64,000 bases of DNA from Salinibacterium hongtaonis (GCF_003065485.1 NZ_CP026951.1:2046001-2110000); one strand, 5' to 3'; counted from the first letter of the stretch, positions 26,481 through 35,908 are shown. The notes: generated by a model from the sequence alone, not told the origin. Numbers and translations are program-made.

Positions 26481-28544
26481 ATGTCGCACCTCATAACCCC
26501 CGACCTCGTTCTTCTGGATGTCGACCTGGGCACCGACCGGGCCGGCGTCATCCGCGCACTCACCTCCCTCGTTGCCGAGAAGGGCAGGGCTACGGATGCC
26601 GGGGCCCTCTTTGACGATGCCTGGGCTCGCGAGCAGAAGACCGACACGGGAGTGCCGGGAGGAATCGCCATCCCCCACTGCCGATCAGAGTCGGTGACCG
26701 AACCGACCCTCGTCATGGCTCGACCGAACCCTGCCGTTGACTTCGGCTCCCCCGACGGCCCCGCCGACCTGATTTTTCTCATCGCGGCACCGGCCGGAGC
26801 CGATCAGGCGCACCTCACCCTGCTGGCTGCCCTCGCCCGCTCGCTCGTGCGGCCCGAGTTCGTGACATCGCTGAGGGAGGCGACCAGCAGGGAGCAGATC
26901 GTCGAGCTGGTTGAGCAGGCGATCGCGCCAGCCGAGGAAGCACCAAGTGCAGAAGCTGCACCCGCTGCGGGTGCCGCCGCATCGGCCAACGCTGGCGCAC
27001 CCTCCGCGACCGCCGCGTCGAGCCCTACCTCGCCAGGCATTGACGGCGACCGCCCGCGCTTAGTCGCCGTGACAGCGTGCCCCACGGGAATCGCCCACAC
27101 CTATATGGCCGCCGATGCGCTCTCCGCTGCCGCGGAGCGCGCCGGTGTCGAACTCCACGTTGAGACCCAGGGCTCGGCAGGAGCCACCCCCCTCGACCCG
27201 AGCATCATCTCCTCGGCGGAGGCCGTGATCTTCGCGGTCGACGTCGATGTTCGCGATAAGGGCCGATTCGCCGGCCTGCCCGTCGTACAAGCCCCCGTCA
27301 AGCGAGGAATCGACGCGCCAGACGCCATGATCGCCGAGGCGCTCGCCGCGGCATCCGACCCCAACGCGACGCGCATTCCCTCCTCGGGCGCCGAAACCAC
27401 GTCCACTGCCACCGACCAGCACGAGAGCACCGGCGCGCGAATCAAGCGCTCGCTGCTCACCGGCGTGAGCTACATGATCCCCTTCGTCGCAGGAGGCGGG
27501 CTGCTCATGGCCCTCGGGTTCCTTCTGGGCGGCTACGAAATCTCCAACGTCGCAGGCGATGTCGTCGTGAATAACAGCCTGTGGAACCTGCCGGATGGTG
27601 GCCTCGCCGCCTACCTGGGCGCAGCCGCTTTCGCAATCGGCAACGCCTCCATGGCGTTCCTCGTGCCGGCCCTCGCCGGGTACATCGCCTACGCCCTCGC
27701 CGACCGCCCCGGCATCGCCCCGGGGTTCACCGCGGGCGCCGTCGCCGTACTGATGGGCGCCGGGTTCATCGGCGGCCTTGTCGGTGGTCTGCTCGCCGGA
27801 GTCGTCGCCCACTGGATCGGCACCTGGCGCACCCCCACCTGGCTTCGTGGGCTCATGCCCGTCGTCATCATTCCGCTGCTCTCCTCGATCGTCGCCTCCG
27901 GCCTGCTCGTGCTGCTCCTCGGCGGCCCGATTGCTGCGCTCACCACGAGCCTCAGCGACTTTCTCAATGGTCTCAGCGGAGCATCCGCTATCGCCCTCGG
28001 CCTTATTCTGGGCGCGATGATGGGCTTTGACCTGGGCGGGCCGGTCAACAAGGTGGCCTACTCATTCGCGGTCGCCGGGCTGAGCGCAGGGTCGCTCGAC
28101 AATCAGGGGCCGTGGATCATCATGGCCACCGTGATGGGAGCCGGCATGGTGGCACCCATCGGCCTCGCCCTCGCCTCCACTGTGCTCGACCGACGCCTGT
28201 TCACGCCCGTCGAGCGCGAGAACGGCAAGGCAGCCTGGCTGCTCGGTGCATCGTTCATCTCCGAGGGCGCCATCCCGTTTGCCGCGGCCGACCCGCTGCG
28301 CGTGATCCCCGCCACCACGATCGGCAGCGCCGTGACCGGTGCGATATTGCTCGCGGGCGGAGTCACCTCTCAGGCTCCCCACGGTGGCATCTTCGTGTTC
28401 TTCGCCATCAACAACTTCTTGTTGTTCATCGTGGCGATTCTCATCGGAGCCATCATCACGGCCCTCATCGTGATCGCCCTCAAGCGGTGGGCCGTCCGTC
28501 GCCCCTCGACACTGCCTACCGCGGCTCAGACCGTCTCGGCGTAG
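26481..28544 (+). CDS. fruA: PTS fructose transporter, fused EIIA-EIIB-EIIC
   Basis: Takes up fructose and phosphorylates it to fructose 1-phosphate. Three domains in 687 aa: EIIA with phospho-His 66 (GIAIPHCRSE); an Ala/Pro-rich linker (about 147-188); EIIB with phospho-Cys 200 (RLVAVTACPTGIAHTYMAADAL); and EIIC from about residue 320, with about eight membrane helices and typical SYMIPFVAGGGLLMALGFLLGG and FISEGAIPFAAADPLRVIP. AAGGAG lies 9 nt before ATG. Phosphate comes from HPr, encoded just downstream. Confidence 0.96.
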   Translation: MSHLITPDLVLLDVDLGTDRAGVIRALTSLVAEKGRATDAGALFDDAWAREQKTDTGVPGGIAIPHCRSESVTEPTLVMARPNPAVDFGSPDGPADLIFLIAAPAGADQAHLTLLAALARSLVRPEFVTSLREATSREQIVELVEQAIAPAEEAPSAEAAPAAGAAASANAGAPSATAASSPTSPGIDGDRPRLVAVTACPTGIAHTYMAADALSAAAERAGVELHVETQGSAGATPLDPSIISSAEAVIFAVDVDVRDKGRFAGLPVVQAPVKRGIDAPDAMIAEALAAASDPNATRIPSSGAETTSTATDQHESTGARIKRSLLTGVSYMIPFVAGGGLLMALGFLLGGYEISNVAGDVVVNNSLWNLPDGGLAAYLGAAAFAIGNASMAFLVPALAGYIAYALADRPGIAPGFTAGAVAVLMGAGFIGGLVGGLLAGVVAHWIGTWRTPTWLRGLMPVVIIPLLSSIVASGLLVLLLGGPIAALTTSLSDFLNGLSGASAIALGLILGAMMGFDLGGPVNKVAYSFAVAGLSAGSLDNQGPWIIMATVMGAGMVAPIGLALASTVLDRRLFTPVERENGKAAWLLGASFISEGAIPFAAADPLRVIPATTIGSAVTGAILLAGGVTSQAPHGGIFVFFAINNFLLFIVAILIGAIITALIVIALKRWAVRRPSTLPTAAQTVSA

Positions 28545-28578
28545 GCTCGCCAGCACCCCGCTCCAACGAAAGAGAATC

Positions 28579-28845
28579 ATGCCTGAACGCACCGCCACCA
28601 TCGCCAGCAAAGTTGGACTCCACGCCAGGCCCGCCACGATCTTTGTGCAGGCCGTCACCGATCGCGGTCTGCCAGTGACAATTCGCAAGGGTAATGGCCC
28701 CGTCGGTAACGCGGCCAGCATCCTCGCCGTCATGGCGCTTGGCGCGGGTAACGGCGAACAGGTCACTCTCTCGGCCGAGGGCGACAGGGCAGATCAGGTG
28801 CTCGACGACCTCGTGCAGCTGCTCGAGACAGACCTCGACATCTAG
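28579..28845 (+). CDS. ptsH: Phosphocarrier protein HPr
   Basis: Carries phosphate from enzyme I to PTS permeases. 88 aa with phospho-His 15 in KVGLHARPA and a Ser at the HPr-kinase site region (NAASILAVMALG, Ser 47). It is last in the fruR-fruK-fruA-ptsH operon; enzyme I is not in this window. Six nucleotides separate its stop from the convergent rsmI end. Confidence 0.95.
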   Translation: MPERTATIASKVGLHARPATIFVQAVTDRGLPVTIRKGNGPVGNAASILAVMALGAGNGEQVTLSAEGDRADQVLDDLVQLLETDLDI

Positions 28846-28851
28846 CGCGGG

Positions 28852-29667
28852 CTAGCGTGCGGCGAGCGCGCCCTCATAGAGGTCGCGCTTGCTCAGCCCC
28901 GTCGCCTCGGCAACTTCTGCAGAGGCCTCTTTAAGACGGATGCCCGACGCCACGAGAGAGAGCACCTGGGCGACCCCATCCTCCAGGGATGCCGCTGCGG
29001 GTTCTGCCCCCGCAACGACAACAACAATCTCGCCCTTCACACCGCCGGCGGCCCACTCGGCGAGCTCTGATGCTGTTCCGTGTTTGACCTCTTCGAACAT
29101 CTTGGTCAGCTCGCGGGCGACAACAACCCTGCGGTCGGCGCCCAGCACCGTGCCGATGTCGGTGAGCGACTCGGCGATGCGGTTGGGCGATTCGAAGAAC
29201 ACCATCGTGCGCGCTTCGCGGGCCAGCGCCGTGAGCGCTTTGCGCCGGTCGCCACCCTTGCGGGGCAAAAATCCCTCGAAGCAGAACCGGTCAGTGGGCA
29301 GCCCCGAGACGGCGAGCGCCGTCAGCACGGCCGACGGGCCCGGCAGGGCCGTGACCTTGACCCCGGCGACGGTAGCGGCGGCGACGAGCGCAAAGCCGGG
29401 ATCGCTGATGGCGGGCATTCCGGCGTCCGAAAGCACCACGACATCCGTCTCGCGAGCGAGCTCCACAAGCTCGGCAGCCTTGGCCACCTCGTTGTGTTCG
29501 TGAAGCGGAATGAGTTTGGGCCGGTTCTCGATGCCGAGCGCGCGAAGCAGGTGCACCGTGACGCGGGTGTCTTCTGCAGCAATCACCTCGGCGGTCGAGA
29601 GCGCCTCGATGAGGCGGGCGGATGCATCGCCGAGGTTTCCGATGGGGGTCGCGGCGAGAATGATCAC
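28852..29667 (-). CDS. rsmI: 16S rRNA (cytidine1402-2'-O)-methyltransferase
   Basis: Tetrapyrrole-methylase-fold enzyme that methylates C1402 in the 30S P-site. 271 aa, with LAATPIGNLGDASARLIEAL at the N-terminus, AAEDTRVTVHLLRALG, LSDAGMPAISDPGFALV and a C-terminal region with ATGLSKRDLYEGAL. The start GTG 29667 has GGAGG 8 nt upstream. It is divergent from the PMT mannosyltransferase gene with only 35 nt between starts, an arrangement conserved in actinobacteria. Confidence 0.95.
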   Translation of the reverse strand: MIILAATPIGNLGDASARLIEALSTAEVIAAEDTRVTVHLLRALGIENRPKLIPLHEHNEVAKAAELVELARETDVVVLSDAGMPAISDPGFALVAAATVAGVKVTALPGPSAVLTALAVSGLPTDRFCFEGFLPRKGGDRRKALTALAREARTMVFFESPNRIAESLTDIGTVLGADRRVVVARELTKMFEEVKHGTASELAEWAAGGVKGEIVVVVAGAEPAAASLEDGVAQVLSLVASGIRLKEASAEVAEATGLSKRDLYEGALAAR

Positions 29668-29702
29668 CTGTCCATCCTCCCACCCGCAGCTACCATGGGG
29701 CG

Positions 29703-31256
29703 GTGACCACCCGACTCGACGCCCGCAGGCGCATCGCCCGCGGCGCACTGCAGCCGGTCGAGTGGCTCTTGTTGTTGGGGGTTACGGCGCTCGCTGCGGT
29801 GCTGCGGCTGTGGAATCTGGGGTCGCCCCACAGCTTCGTGTTCGACGAAACCTATTACGTCAAGGACGCATGGACGCTCCTCAACCTGGGCTATGAGGGC
29901 GCGTGGCCGGAGGGGGCCGACACCGACTTCGTCGCGGGCAACGTCACCACCTTTCTCACCGACCCGGCGTTCGTTGTGCATCCGCCGCTCGGCAAATGGA
30001 TCATCGCTCTCGGCCTCGCCGCCTTCGGGGCCGAGGACCCCGTCGGGTGGCGCATCTCGATGGCGGTCGTCGGCATCCTCGCCGTCGCGCTGCTCTGGGT
30101 GATCGCCCGCATACTGTTCCGCTCGACCGCCCTTGCGACTATTGCGGGCGGGCTCATGGCCATCGATGGTCACGCCATCGTGCTCTCGCGCACGGCGCTG
30201 CTCGATAACGCGCTCATGCTCTTCGCGCTGCTCGGCTTTCTCTTCGTGCTGCTCGACCGCAGGCAGAGCGCCGAGAGGCTTCGGCTGTGGATGCTGCGCC
30301 GAGAATCGGCAGGACGAAGCATCGACTGGGGCCCTGCGCTGTGGGCGCGACCGTGGCTCATCGCCGCTGGCCTCGCCTTCGGCCTAGCGACGGCGGTCAA
30401 ATGGAGCGGCCTTTACTTTCTCGCCATCTTCGCCGTCTACACGCTCGTCGTAGACGCGCTCGCTCGGCGCAGGGCCGGCATCCCGTTCTGGTTCAGCGGC
30501 ACCGTCTTCAAGCAGGGGCCAGTGAGCTTCCTGCTCACGGTGCCTCTCGCCGCCACGGCCTACGTCGCGAGCTGGGCCGGATGGTTTCGCACCCACGGCG
30601 GCTATTACCGACACTGGGCCGAGACCCCCGGCAATGCGTGGACCGGTGCGCTCTCGTGGGTGCCGCTCGACTGGCAGAGCTGGTGGCACTACCAGGTGTC
30701 TGCCTACAACTTTCATATCGGCCTCGGCACCGAGCACGGGTGGGAGTCCCCCGCCTGGCAATGGCTGCTTCTGCTGCGACCGACCGCGCTCTACCGGCTC
30801 ATGTCGGAGAACGGTGAAGCGGGATGCACCGTCGACCGGTGCGAGCAGTTCATCACCACGCTGCCTAACCCCCTGCTGTGGTTTCTCGGCATCGCCGCTC
30901 TGGTTTACCTGGTCGTGCGCCTCATCCGTCACCCGCGCAGCTGGCGAGCGGGCCTCATCCTGGTCGGAGTCGCCGCAGGTTACCTGCCGTGGCTGATCTA
31001 CCCCGAACGCACGATGTTTCAGTTCTATGCAATCGCTTTCGTGCCCTTTGTGATCTTGGCGCTCACCTTCGCACTGGGGGCGATCGCCGGCGGCCCCACG
31101 GCCGACGCCGAGATGCGCGCCCGAGGTGTGCGCATCGTCGGCACGATTCTGGTGCTGATCGTGCTCGTGAGCGCGTTCTATTACCCAGTGTGGGCGGGCA
31201 TCCAGCTGCCGGAGCCCTTTATTAGGAGCCACTACTGGATGCCTGGCTGGCGATAA
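29703..31256 (+). CDS. pmt: Polyprenyl-phosphate-mannose:protein mannosyltransferase
   Basis: Integral-membrane GT39 enzyme that O-mannosylates secreted proteins during Sec export. 517 aa with about ten membrane helices. The catalytic Asp-Glu pair is in loop 1 (SFVFDETYYVKDAW, about residues 44-57), with VHPPLGKWIIALG and a C-terminal PMT four-helix domain (YHWMPGWR-like end, here SHYWMPGW). The start is GTG 29703. Actinobacterial PMT uses polyprenyl-phosphate mannose. It is divergent from rsmI. Confidence 0.94.
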   Translation: MTTRLDARRRIARGALQPVEWLLLLGVTALAAVLRLWNLGSPHSFVFDETYYVKDAWTLLNLGYEGAWPEGADTDFVAGNVTTFLTDPAFVVHPPLGKWIIALGLAAFGAEDPVGWRISMAVVGILAVALLWVIARILFRSTALATIAGGLMAIDGHAIVLSRTALLDNALMLFALLGFLFVLLDRRQSAERLRLWMLRRESAGRSIDWGPALWARPWLIAAGLAFGLATAVKWSGLYFLAIFAVYTLVVDALARRRAGIPFWFSGTVFKQGPVSFLLTVPLAATAYVASWAGWFRTHGGYYRHWAETPGNAWTGALSWVPLDWQSWWHYQVSAYNFHIGLGTEHGWESPAWQWLLLLRPTALYRLMSENGEAGCTVDRCEQFITTLPNPLLWFLGIAALVYLVVRLIRHPRSWRAGLILVGVAAGYLPWLIYPERTMFQFYAIAFVPFVILALTFALGAIAGGPTADAEMRARGVRIVGTILVLIVLVSAFYYPVWAGIQLPEPFIRSHYWMPGWR

Positions 31257-31266
31257 TCTCGGCCCG

Positions 31267-31674
31267 TTATCCCGACAAGAGGGTGTCGTAATAGGCACCG
31301 GCGTCGGAGAGCTTGCCAAATACCGTAGCGGCCAGCGGCCCCACGATCGATGCCAGCCCTGCGCCCGCAATAATGCCGAGATGAATCCAGAGCGGGCGGT
31401 AAGAGAGGATATTGCTGGCATAGAGCAGCTTCGCACGGCGCGCCAGATAGACCATGGGCACGACGGCTCGCCACGGCGACGCCGTCTGATCGTGACCGTC
31501 GGCCAGGAGCATGCGCTCGTCGATGCGCACGAGCGGTGCCCGCTCGGTGGGGTGACTCGTCACGGGCACATTCGACATGATCGGGCTCGTGCGCACGTAG
31601 TCGGCCCACGCGGGTTCGGTGTAGTGCGCATCGGTCACACGCACCGCATCGACCTCGTCGTCCGCGTCATCCAC
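31267..31674 (-). CDS. Small membrane-anchored protein of unknown function
   Basis: A 135-aa protein that I cannot assign. It has an acidic N-terminus, a central soluble part (VRIDERMLLADGHDQTASPWR), a basic stretch (YLARRAKLL) and a single C-terminal hydrophobic segment (about residues 95-120, LWIHLGIIAGAGLASIVGPLAATVFG). It is convergent with pmt, ending 10 nt away, and divergent from metY. Codon use is like its neighbours, so it is probably real. Confidence 0.6.
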   Translation of the reverse strand: MDDADDEVDAVRVTDAHYTEPAWADYVRTSPIMSNVPVTSHPTERAPLVRIDERMLLADGHDQTASPWRAVVPMVYLARRAKLLYASNILSYRPLWIHLGIIAGAGLASIVGPLAATVFGKLSDAGAYYDTLLSG

Positions 31675-31772
31675 AGGCGCCCCCTCGCGTTTCGCGTCAC
31701 TCTAGTGCGGCACCCCCGCAACCCGGCGTAATGCGGCACAGGCGGCATGGCAGACTCAGATAATCTGTGCCC

Positions 31773-33083
31773 ATGGCTGAACGCGACACGACCGACCGGG
31801 ACTGGGGATTCAAGACCCGGGCCATCCACGCAGGCAACATTCCTGATGCGGTGAGCGGCGCACGAGCCCTCCCGATCTACCAGTCGACAGCGTTCGTCTT
31901 CGACAACAGTGCGGATGCTGCGGCTCGGTTCGCGCTGCAGAAGTACGGCAACATTTACAGCCGCGTATCTAACCCGACCGTCGCATCGTTCGAGGAGCGC
32001 GTCGCGAGCCTCGAGGGCGGCCTCGGTGCCGTCGCGACAGCGAGTGGCCTCGGCGCACAATTCATCACCTTCGCTTCGCTCGCCGGCGCCGGGGACCACA
32101 TCGTCGCATCCGCGAACCTCTATGGCGGTTCGATCACGCAGCTTGATGTGACGTTGCGCCGCTTCGGGGTCGAGACCACCTTCGTGCAGAGCGCCGACCC
32201 GGCTGACTACGCCGCGGCGATCACCGACAAGACCAAGGCCATCTTCGCCGAGACTGTCGCGAACCCGTCGGGCGAGATTGCCGACCTTGAGGGTCTGGCC
32301 GCCGTTGCGCACGCGCACGACATCCCCCTCGTGATCGACTCAACCGTCGCGACCCCCTATCTGTGCCGCCCGATCGAGTGGGGTGCCGACATCGTCACCC
32401 ACTCGGCCACCAAGTTCCTCGGCGGGCACGGCACCACCCTCGGCGGCGTTGTCGTCGAATCCGGCCGCTTCGACTGGTCGAACCACCGCTTTCCGCTGTT
32501 CGACGAGCCGGTTCCCCACTACGGCGGGCTCAACTGGTACGGCAACTTTGGCGAGTACGCGTTTCTCACCCGGCTTCGCTCCGAGCAGCTGCGCGACATC
32601 GGACCCGTGCTCTCCGCAACCTCGGCTGCGGCACTCGCGCAGGGCATCGAGACGCTGCCGTACCGCATCCAGGCTCACGTCGACAACGCTCGCGCCGTGG
32701 CCGAATGGCTGCGCGATGACCCCCGCATCGAATACGTCAACTGGGCAGGGCTCGAGGGCCACCCGCACCACGATCGCGCCAAGAAGTACCTGGGCGGCAA
32801 CCCCGGCTCGGTCTTCGGCTTCGGGCTGAAGGGTGGCCGGTCCGTCGGCCAAAAGTTCATCGAGTCCGTCGAACTCGCGAGCCATGTCGCCAACATCGGT
32901 GATGCCAAAACTCTCGTGATTCACCCGGCGTCCACGACCCACGCCCAGCTCACCGAGCAGCAGCTCATCGACGGCGGCGTCGGCGCCGGACTCATCCGCA
33001 TCAGCGTTGGTATCGAGGATGTCGACGACATCATTTACGACATCGATCAGGCAATCGACGCAGCACTGAAGGGAGCCAAGTGA
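31773..33083 (+). CDS. metY: O-acetylhomoserine aminocarboxypropyltransferase (sulfhydrylase)
   Basis: PLP enzyme that makes homocysteine from O-acetylhomoserine and sulfide. 436 aa, cystathionine-gamma-synthase fold: [25 protein letters not shown] at the N-terminus, [21 protein letters not shown], and the PLP lysine in [17 protein letters not shown]. The C-terminal [15 protein letters not shown] is typical of MetY. ATG 31773 was chosen over a GTG two codons earlier. Its stop and the next start form TGATG, so the two are coupled. With metNIQ in the same window it marks methionine supply. Confidence 0.95.
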   Translation: MAERDTTDRDWGFKTRAIHAGNIPDAVSGARALPIYQSTAFVFDNSADAAARFALQKYGNIYSRVSNPTVASFEERVASLEGGLGAVATASGLGAQFITFASLAGAGDHIVASANLYGGSITQLDVTLRRFGVETTFVQSADPADYAAAITDKTKAIFAETVANPSGEIADLEGLAAVAHAHDIPLVIDSTVATPYLCRPIEWGADIVTHSATKFLGGHGTTLGGVVVESGRFDWSNHRFPLFDEPVPHYGGLNWYGNFGEYAFLTRLRSEQLRDIGPVLSATSAAALAQGIETLPYRIQAHVDNARAVAEWLRDDPRIEYVNWAGLEGHPHHDRAKKYLGGNPGSVFGFGLKGGRSVGQKFIESVELASHVANIGDAKTLVIHPASTTHAQLTEQQLIDGGVGAGLIRISVGIEDVDDIIYDIDQAIDAALKGAK

Positions 33084-33664
33084 TGTCAGAACTCACGACG
33101 GAAGCCACCGAGACCGTCCAGCTCGCCAACGGTCTGAGCTGCAGCATCCCGGCATCCTCCCCCCTGGCCAAACTGCTCAAGTCGCAGCGCACCTGGACCG
33201 GGCCGACCGCCAAGGAGCGCCTCGGCATCCTGCGCCGCGCCAAGTCGATCGCGATCGTGGGCGCTTCGCCGAACCCCGCCCGATCGAGCTACTTTGTCGG
33301 CACGTACCTGCTGCAGTCGAGCAACTACCGCGTGTACTTCGTCAACCCGAATGCGGATGAAATCCTTGGCCACAAGGCCTACCCCGACCTGGCATCGCTG
33401 CCCGAGGTGCCCGACATTGTGGATGTTTTTCGCAAGGCCAGCGACATCCCCGCCGTCATCGACGACGTGCTCGCTGTTGGCGCGAAGGCCGTCTGGGTTC
33501 AGCTCGGCATCTACAACGAAGAGGCCGCCTACTACGGCGAAGAGAAGGGCCTCACCGTGGTGATGGACCGCTGCATCAAGGTCGAGCACGCCCGGTTCCA
33601 CGGCGGCCTGCACCTGCTCGGCTTCGACACCGGGGTGATCAGCTCGCGCAAGGCCACCGCGTAA
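33083..33664 (+). CDS. CoA-binding domain protein (YccU-like)
   Basis: A 193-aa protein with a single CoA-binding Rossmann domain: SIAIVGASPNPARSSYFVGTYLLQ, VYFVNPNADEILGHKAYPDLASLPEVPDIVDVFRK, and a C-terminal MDRCIKVEHARF. Its biochemical role is unknown in the family. It is translationally coupled to metY, a pairing recurrent in actinobacteria that suggests a link to acyl-homoserine use. Its N-terminal about 50 residues are an extension beyond the core domain. A strong terminator follows. Confidence 0.88.
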   Translation: MSELTTEATETVQLANGLSCSIPASSPLAKLLKSQRTWTGPTAKERLGILRRAKSIAIVGASPNPARSSYFVGTYLLQSSNYRVYFVNPNADEILGHKAYPDLASLPEVPDIVDVFRKASDIPAVIDDVLAVGAKAVWVQLGIYNEEAAYYGEEKGLTVVMDRCIKVEHARFHGGLHLLGFDTGVISSRKATA

Positions 33665-33703
33665 CACTCTCGCTCGGGCGGCCCACAACTCGGCGCACCC
33701 GAT

Positions 33704-33748
33704 AACCGCTCCCCGCGCCCGAACTATGAGGCGCGGGGAGCGGTTTTT
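33704..33748 (+). terminator. Rho-independent terminator after the metY operon
   Basis: The 16-bp stem aaccgctccccgcgcc / ggcgcggggagcggtt, with a 10-nt loop, is followed by TTT. This is the clearest intrinsic terminator in the window and isolates the encapsulin operon from upstream transcription. Confidence 0.93.
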
Positions 33749-33811
33749 ATGCGCGGCGAGCGCGAAGCCCGCCCGTTTCCGTGAGGTCCCGCAGAGCTTG
33801 AGCGACCCCCT

Positions 33812-33839
33812 TTGCCCGCTCAGCCTTGCGGCGTATGTT
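33812..33839 (+). promoter_or_regulatory. Possible promoter of the encapsulin operon
   Basis: TTGCCC (33812-33817) and TATGTT (33834-33839) are 16 bp apart, about 30 nt before the cargo gene start. No DtxR/IdeR-type iron box is recognisable in the 120 nt between terminator and start. Confidence 0.4.
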
Positions 33840-33869
33840 CAATGAACTCTCATCCCTGAGGAGTTCACC

Positions 33870-34289
33870 ATGGGAACTGATCAGTATCACGAGCCTCCCG
33901 AAGAGTTGTCGCCGCAGACGAGGACGTTCGCCCGCATGTGCGCGAACCTCAAAGAGGAGGCGGAGGCGATCGGCTGGTACGAGCAGAGGATCTCGATCGA
34001 ACCCGATGCTGCAAGCCGGGCCATCATGATCAACTCGCTCACAGAAGAGTTCAAACACTTCAGCATGGAGCTGGAATATCTCCTGCGGGCGACCCCGGTC
34101 TGGCGCGAGATCGCCCAGGGAATCCTCTTTCGCGACGGCGACATCGTCGCCAACGGAGAGGCGGCTGAGGATGCGGCTGCGTCCACCGCCAGCAGCAGGA
34201 GTGCGGGGCAACCCTCGCTCGGAATCGGCAGCCTGAAGTCTGCCGCCAAGGGTTCGAAGAAATCTGCCTCAAAGGGGGCTTCATCATGA
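33870..34289 (+). CDS. Encapsulated ferritin-like protein (EncFtn), encapsulin cargo
   Basis: Iron-oxidising cargo that works inside an encapsulin shell to store iron. The 139-aa product matches the short EncFtn fold of two antiparallel helices. Ferroxidase residues align with the Rhodospirillum rubrum protein: Glu 30 and Glu 32 (EEAEAIGWYEQR, with Trp 36), Glu 60 and His 63 (LTEEFKHFSMELEYLLR). Residues 98-115 are an Ala/Ser linker. The cargo-loading motif SLGIGSLK is at 116-123, followed by an unusual 16-residue Lys/Ser/Ala/Gly tail. GAGGAG lies about 7 nt before ATG. It overlaps the shell gene by ATGA. Confidence 0.93.
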   Translation: MGTDQYHEPPEELSPQTRTFARMCANLKEEAEAIGWYEQRISIEPDAASRAIMINSLTEEFKHFSMELEYLLRATPVWREIAQGILFRDGDIVANGEAAEDAAASTASSRSAGQPSLGIGSLKSAAKGSKKSASKGASS

Positions 34290-35128
34290 CTCTTGGACAT
34301 CTGCTTCGGCGTCACGCCCCCATCTCACGCCCAGGCTGGCGCATGCTCGATCAGGAGGCGCGGGATCGTTTGGTCGCTGCCCTCGGCGCACGAAAGCTGG
34401 TCGATTTTGCTGGCCCGCTGGGGTGGAAGCACTCGGCAAGCGTCGTCGGGCGCACGACCCCGATCGCCGAGATGCCGGTCGATGGATTGACCGCCAAGCT
34501 GCGCAGGGTACTGCCGCTCACCGAGGTCCGGGCCGACTTCGAAATGTCTCGCGACGAGCTGCAGAACTTCGACCGCGGAGCAGTCGACACCGACGTCGAC
34601 GCCCTTGCGGATGCGGCACTGCGGCTGGCTTCGCTGGAGAATGCGGCCGTTTTTCACGGCTGGGATGGTGCCGGCATCACGGGGATCACGCAGGCAACCC
34701 CGCACTCCCCGGTGCCCAGGGTCGCCGACTTTAACGACTACCCCAAGCGTGTTGCCAAAGCCGTCGAAACGCTGCTGAGTTCGGGCGTCAGCGGCCCCTA
34801 CGGACTCGCCGTGGCTCCAGAAACCTACACGTCGATCGTCGAAACAGAAGAGGAGGGCGGCTACCCGCTCTTCGACCACGTGCGGCAGATTCTCGGCGGC
34901 CCCATCGTGTGGACCCCGGGGGTGGAGGGCGGAGTTGTCGTGAGTCTGCGCGGAGGAGACTTCTTATTCGAGTCCGGCGAAGACCTGGCGATTGGCTTCT
35001 CCGGCTACACGACGGATGCCGTGCAGCTCTACCTCGAAGAGACATTCAGCTTTAGGGTGGCCACGCCCGAAGCGGCGATCGCGTTGGCGGCCGACGGCCA
35101 GCACTCCGAACTACTCACGGTGCACTAG
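34286..35128 (+). CDS. Encapsulin shell protein, family 1 (linocin-M18/CFP29 type)
   Basis: HK97-fold protein that self-assembles into an icosahedral protein compartment. 280 aa, a little longer than the Thermotoga T=1 shell. Family landmarks: N-terminal HLLRRHAPISRPGWRMLDQEAR (the inner helix that binds cargo peptides), ARKLVDFAGPLGWKHSA, FEMSRDELQNFDRGAVDTDVDAL (E-loop region), GPYGLAVAPETY, and C-terminal GGDFLFESGEDLAIGFSGYTTDAVQLYLEETFSFRV. Translation is coupled to the ferritin cargo gene, so the pair forms an iron-storage nanocompartment. T number cannot be settled from sequence; family 1 shells of this size are usually T=1. Confidence 0.94.
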   Translation: MTLGHLLRRHAPISRPGWRMLDQEARDRLVAALGARKLVDFAGPLGWKHSASVVGRTTPIAEMPVDGLTAKLRRVLPLTEVRADFEMSRDELQNFDRGAVDTDVDALADAALRLASLENAAVFHGWDGAGITGITQATPHSPVPRVADFNDYPKRVAKAVETLLSSGVSGPYGLAVAPETYTSIVETEEEGGYPLFDHVRQILGGPIVWTPGVEGGVVVSLRGGDFLFESGEDLAIGFSGYTTDAVQLYLEETFSFRVATPEAAIALAADGQHSELLTVH

Positions 35129-35153
35129 CCCCAGGGCTGGTTAGGCTCACTCT

Positions 35154-35813
35154 ATGGCTCTCGTGCATGACCTCGACGACGTTGTTATTCGCAGCATCCC
35201 CGTCTCGGCGATGAACAACAATGTGTACCTCATCACCTCAAAGAAGACGGGCATCCAGGTGCTGATTGATGCTGCGGATGATGTGGAGGCGATCGAGCGG
35301 ATGCTCACAGAATCGATCGAAGACAGTCTTGAGCCGACGCGGTTGGCGCTGATTGCCACGACCCATCGGCACCCCGACCACATTCGCGCTCTCGCGGAGC
35401 TGGCGGAACGCACCGATGCCCTCATTGGCGCTGGCGAGGTGGACGCCGATGCCATCGAAGAGGCGACGGGTGCGAGCGTTGACGTGCGGTTTGAGCATGG
35501 CGATGTGGCACGGTTCGAAGGCTTCGATCTGACGGCGGTCCATCTGCGCGGCCACACTCCCGGGTCAATCGCCTACGTGTACGACGACCCTTCTGGGGTG
35601 TCGCACATCTTTAGCGGGGACAGCCTGTTCCCGGGAGGGGTGGGCAATACCGACCGCGACCCGGCGAGATTCGCGAGCCTGATCGACGACGTTGAGGAGC
35701 GACTCTTCGATGTCTACCCCGATGAGTCGCATGTGCATCCCGGCCATGGCGATGCCACGACGCTGGGTGAGGAACGGCCGAATCTCGGCGAATGGCGGGA
35801 GCGGGGCTGGTAG
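35154..35813 (+). CDS. Metallo-beta-lactamase-fold hydrolase
   Basis: A 219-aa protein of the glyoxalase II-like group. The metal site reads THRHPDH (residues 70-76, the HxHxDH motif), LRGHTPGSIAYVYDD (third His), FSGDSLFPGG (bridging Asp) and HPGHGDATTLGEERPNL (last His). Thioester or other ester substrates are typical; the true substrate is not predictable. The first residues (VHDLDDVVIRSIPVSAMNNNVYLI) are the usual MBL beta-strand start. It follows the encapsulin by 25 nt and could share its transcript, but I know of no functional link. Confidence 0.88.
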   Translation: MALVHDLDDVVIRSIPVSAMNNNVYLITSKKTGIQVLIDAADDVEAIERMLTESIEDSLEPTRLALIATTHRHPDHIRALAELAERTDALIGAGEVDADAIEEATGASVDVRFEHGDVARFEGFDLTAVHLRGHTPGSIAYVYDDPSGVSHIFSGDSLFPGGVGNTDRDPARFASLIDDVEERLFDVYPDESHVHPGHGDATTLGEERPNLGEWRERGW

Positions 35814-35908
35814 CGCTCCCCTACCGTGCCGCGGCTAGGAAAAATTGAGCATTGCCCGCAGGTGTTTCGTACGACAAACTGGCGTGACCCGAACCGCCAG
35901 GAGCCTTT

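Noticed and set aside
33749-33869. Iron-dependent repressor (DtxR/IdeR) box before the encapsulin operon
   Set aside because: No sequence resembling TTAGGTTAGnCTAACCTAA-type boxes could be found on either strand.
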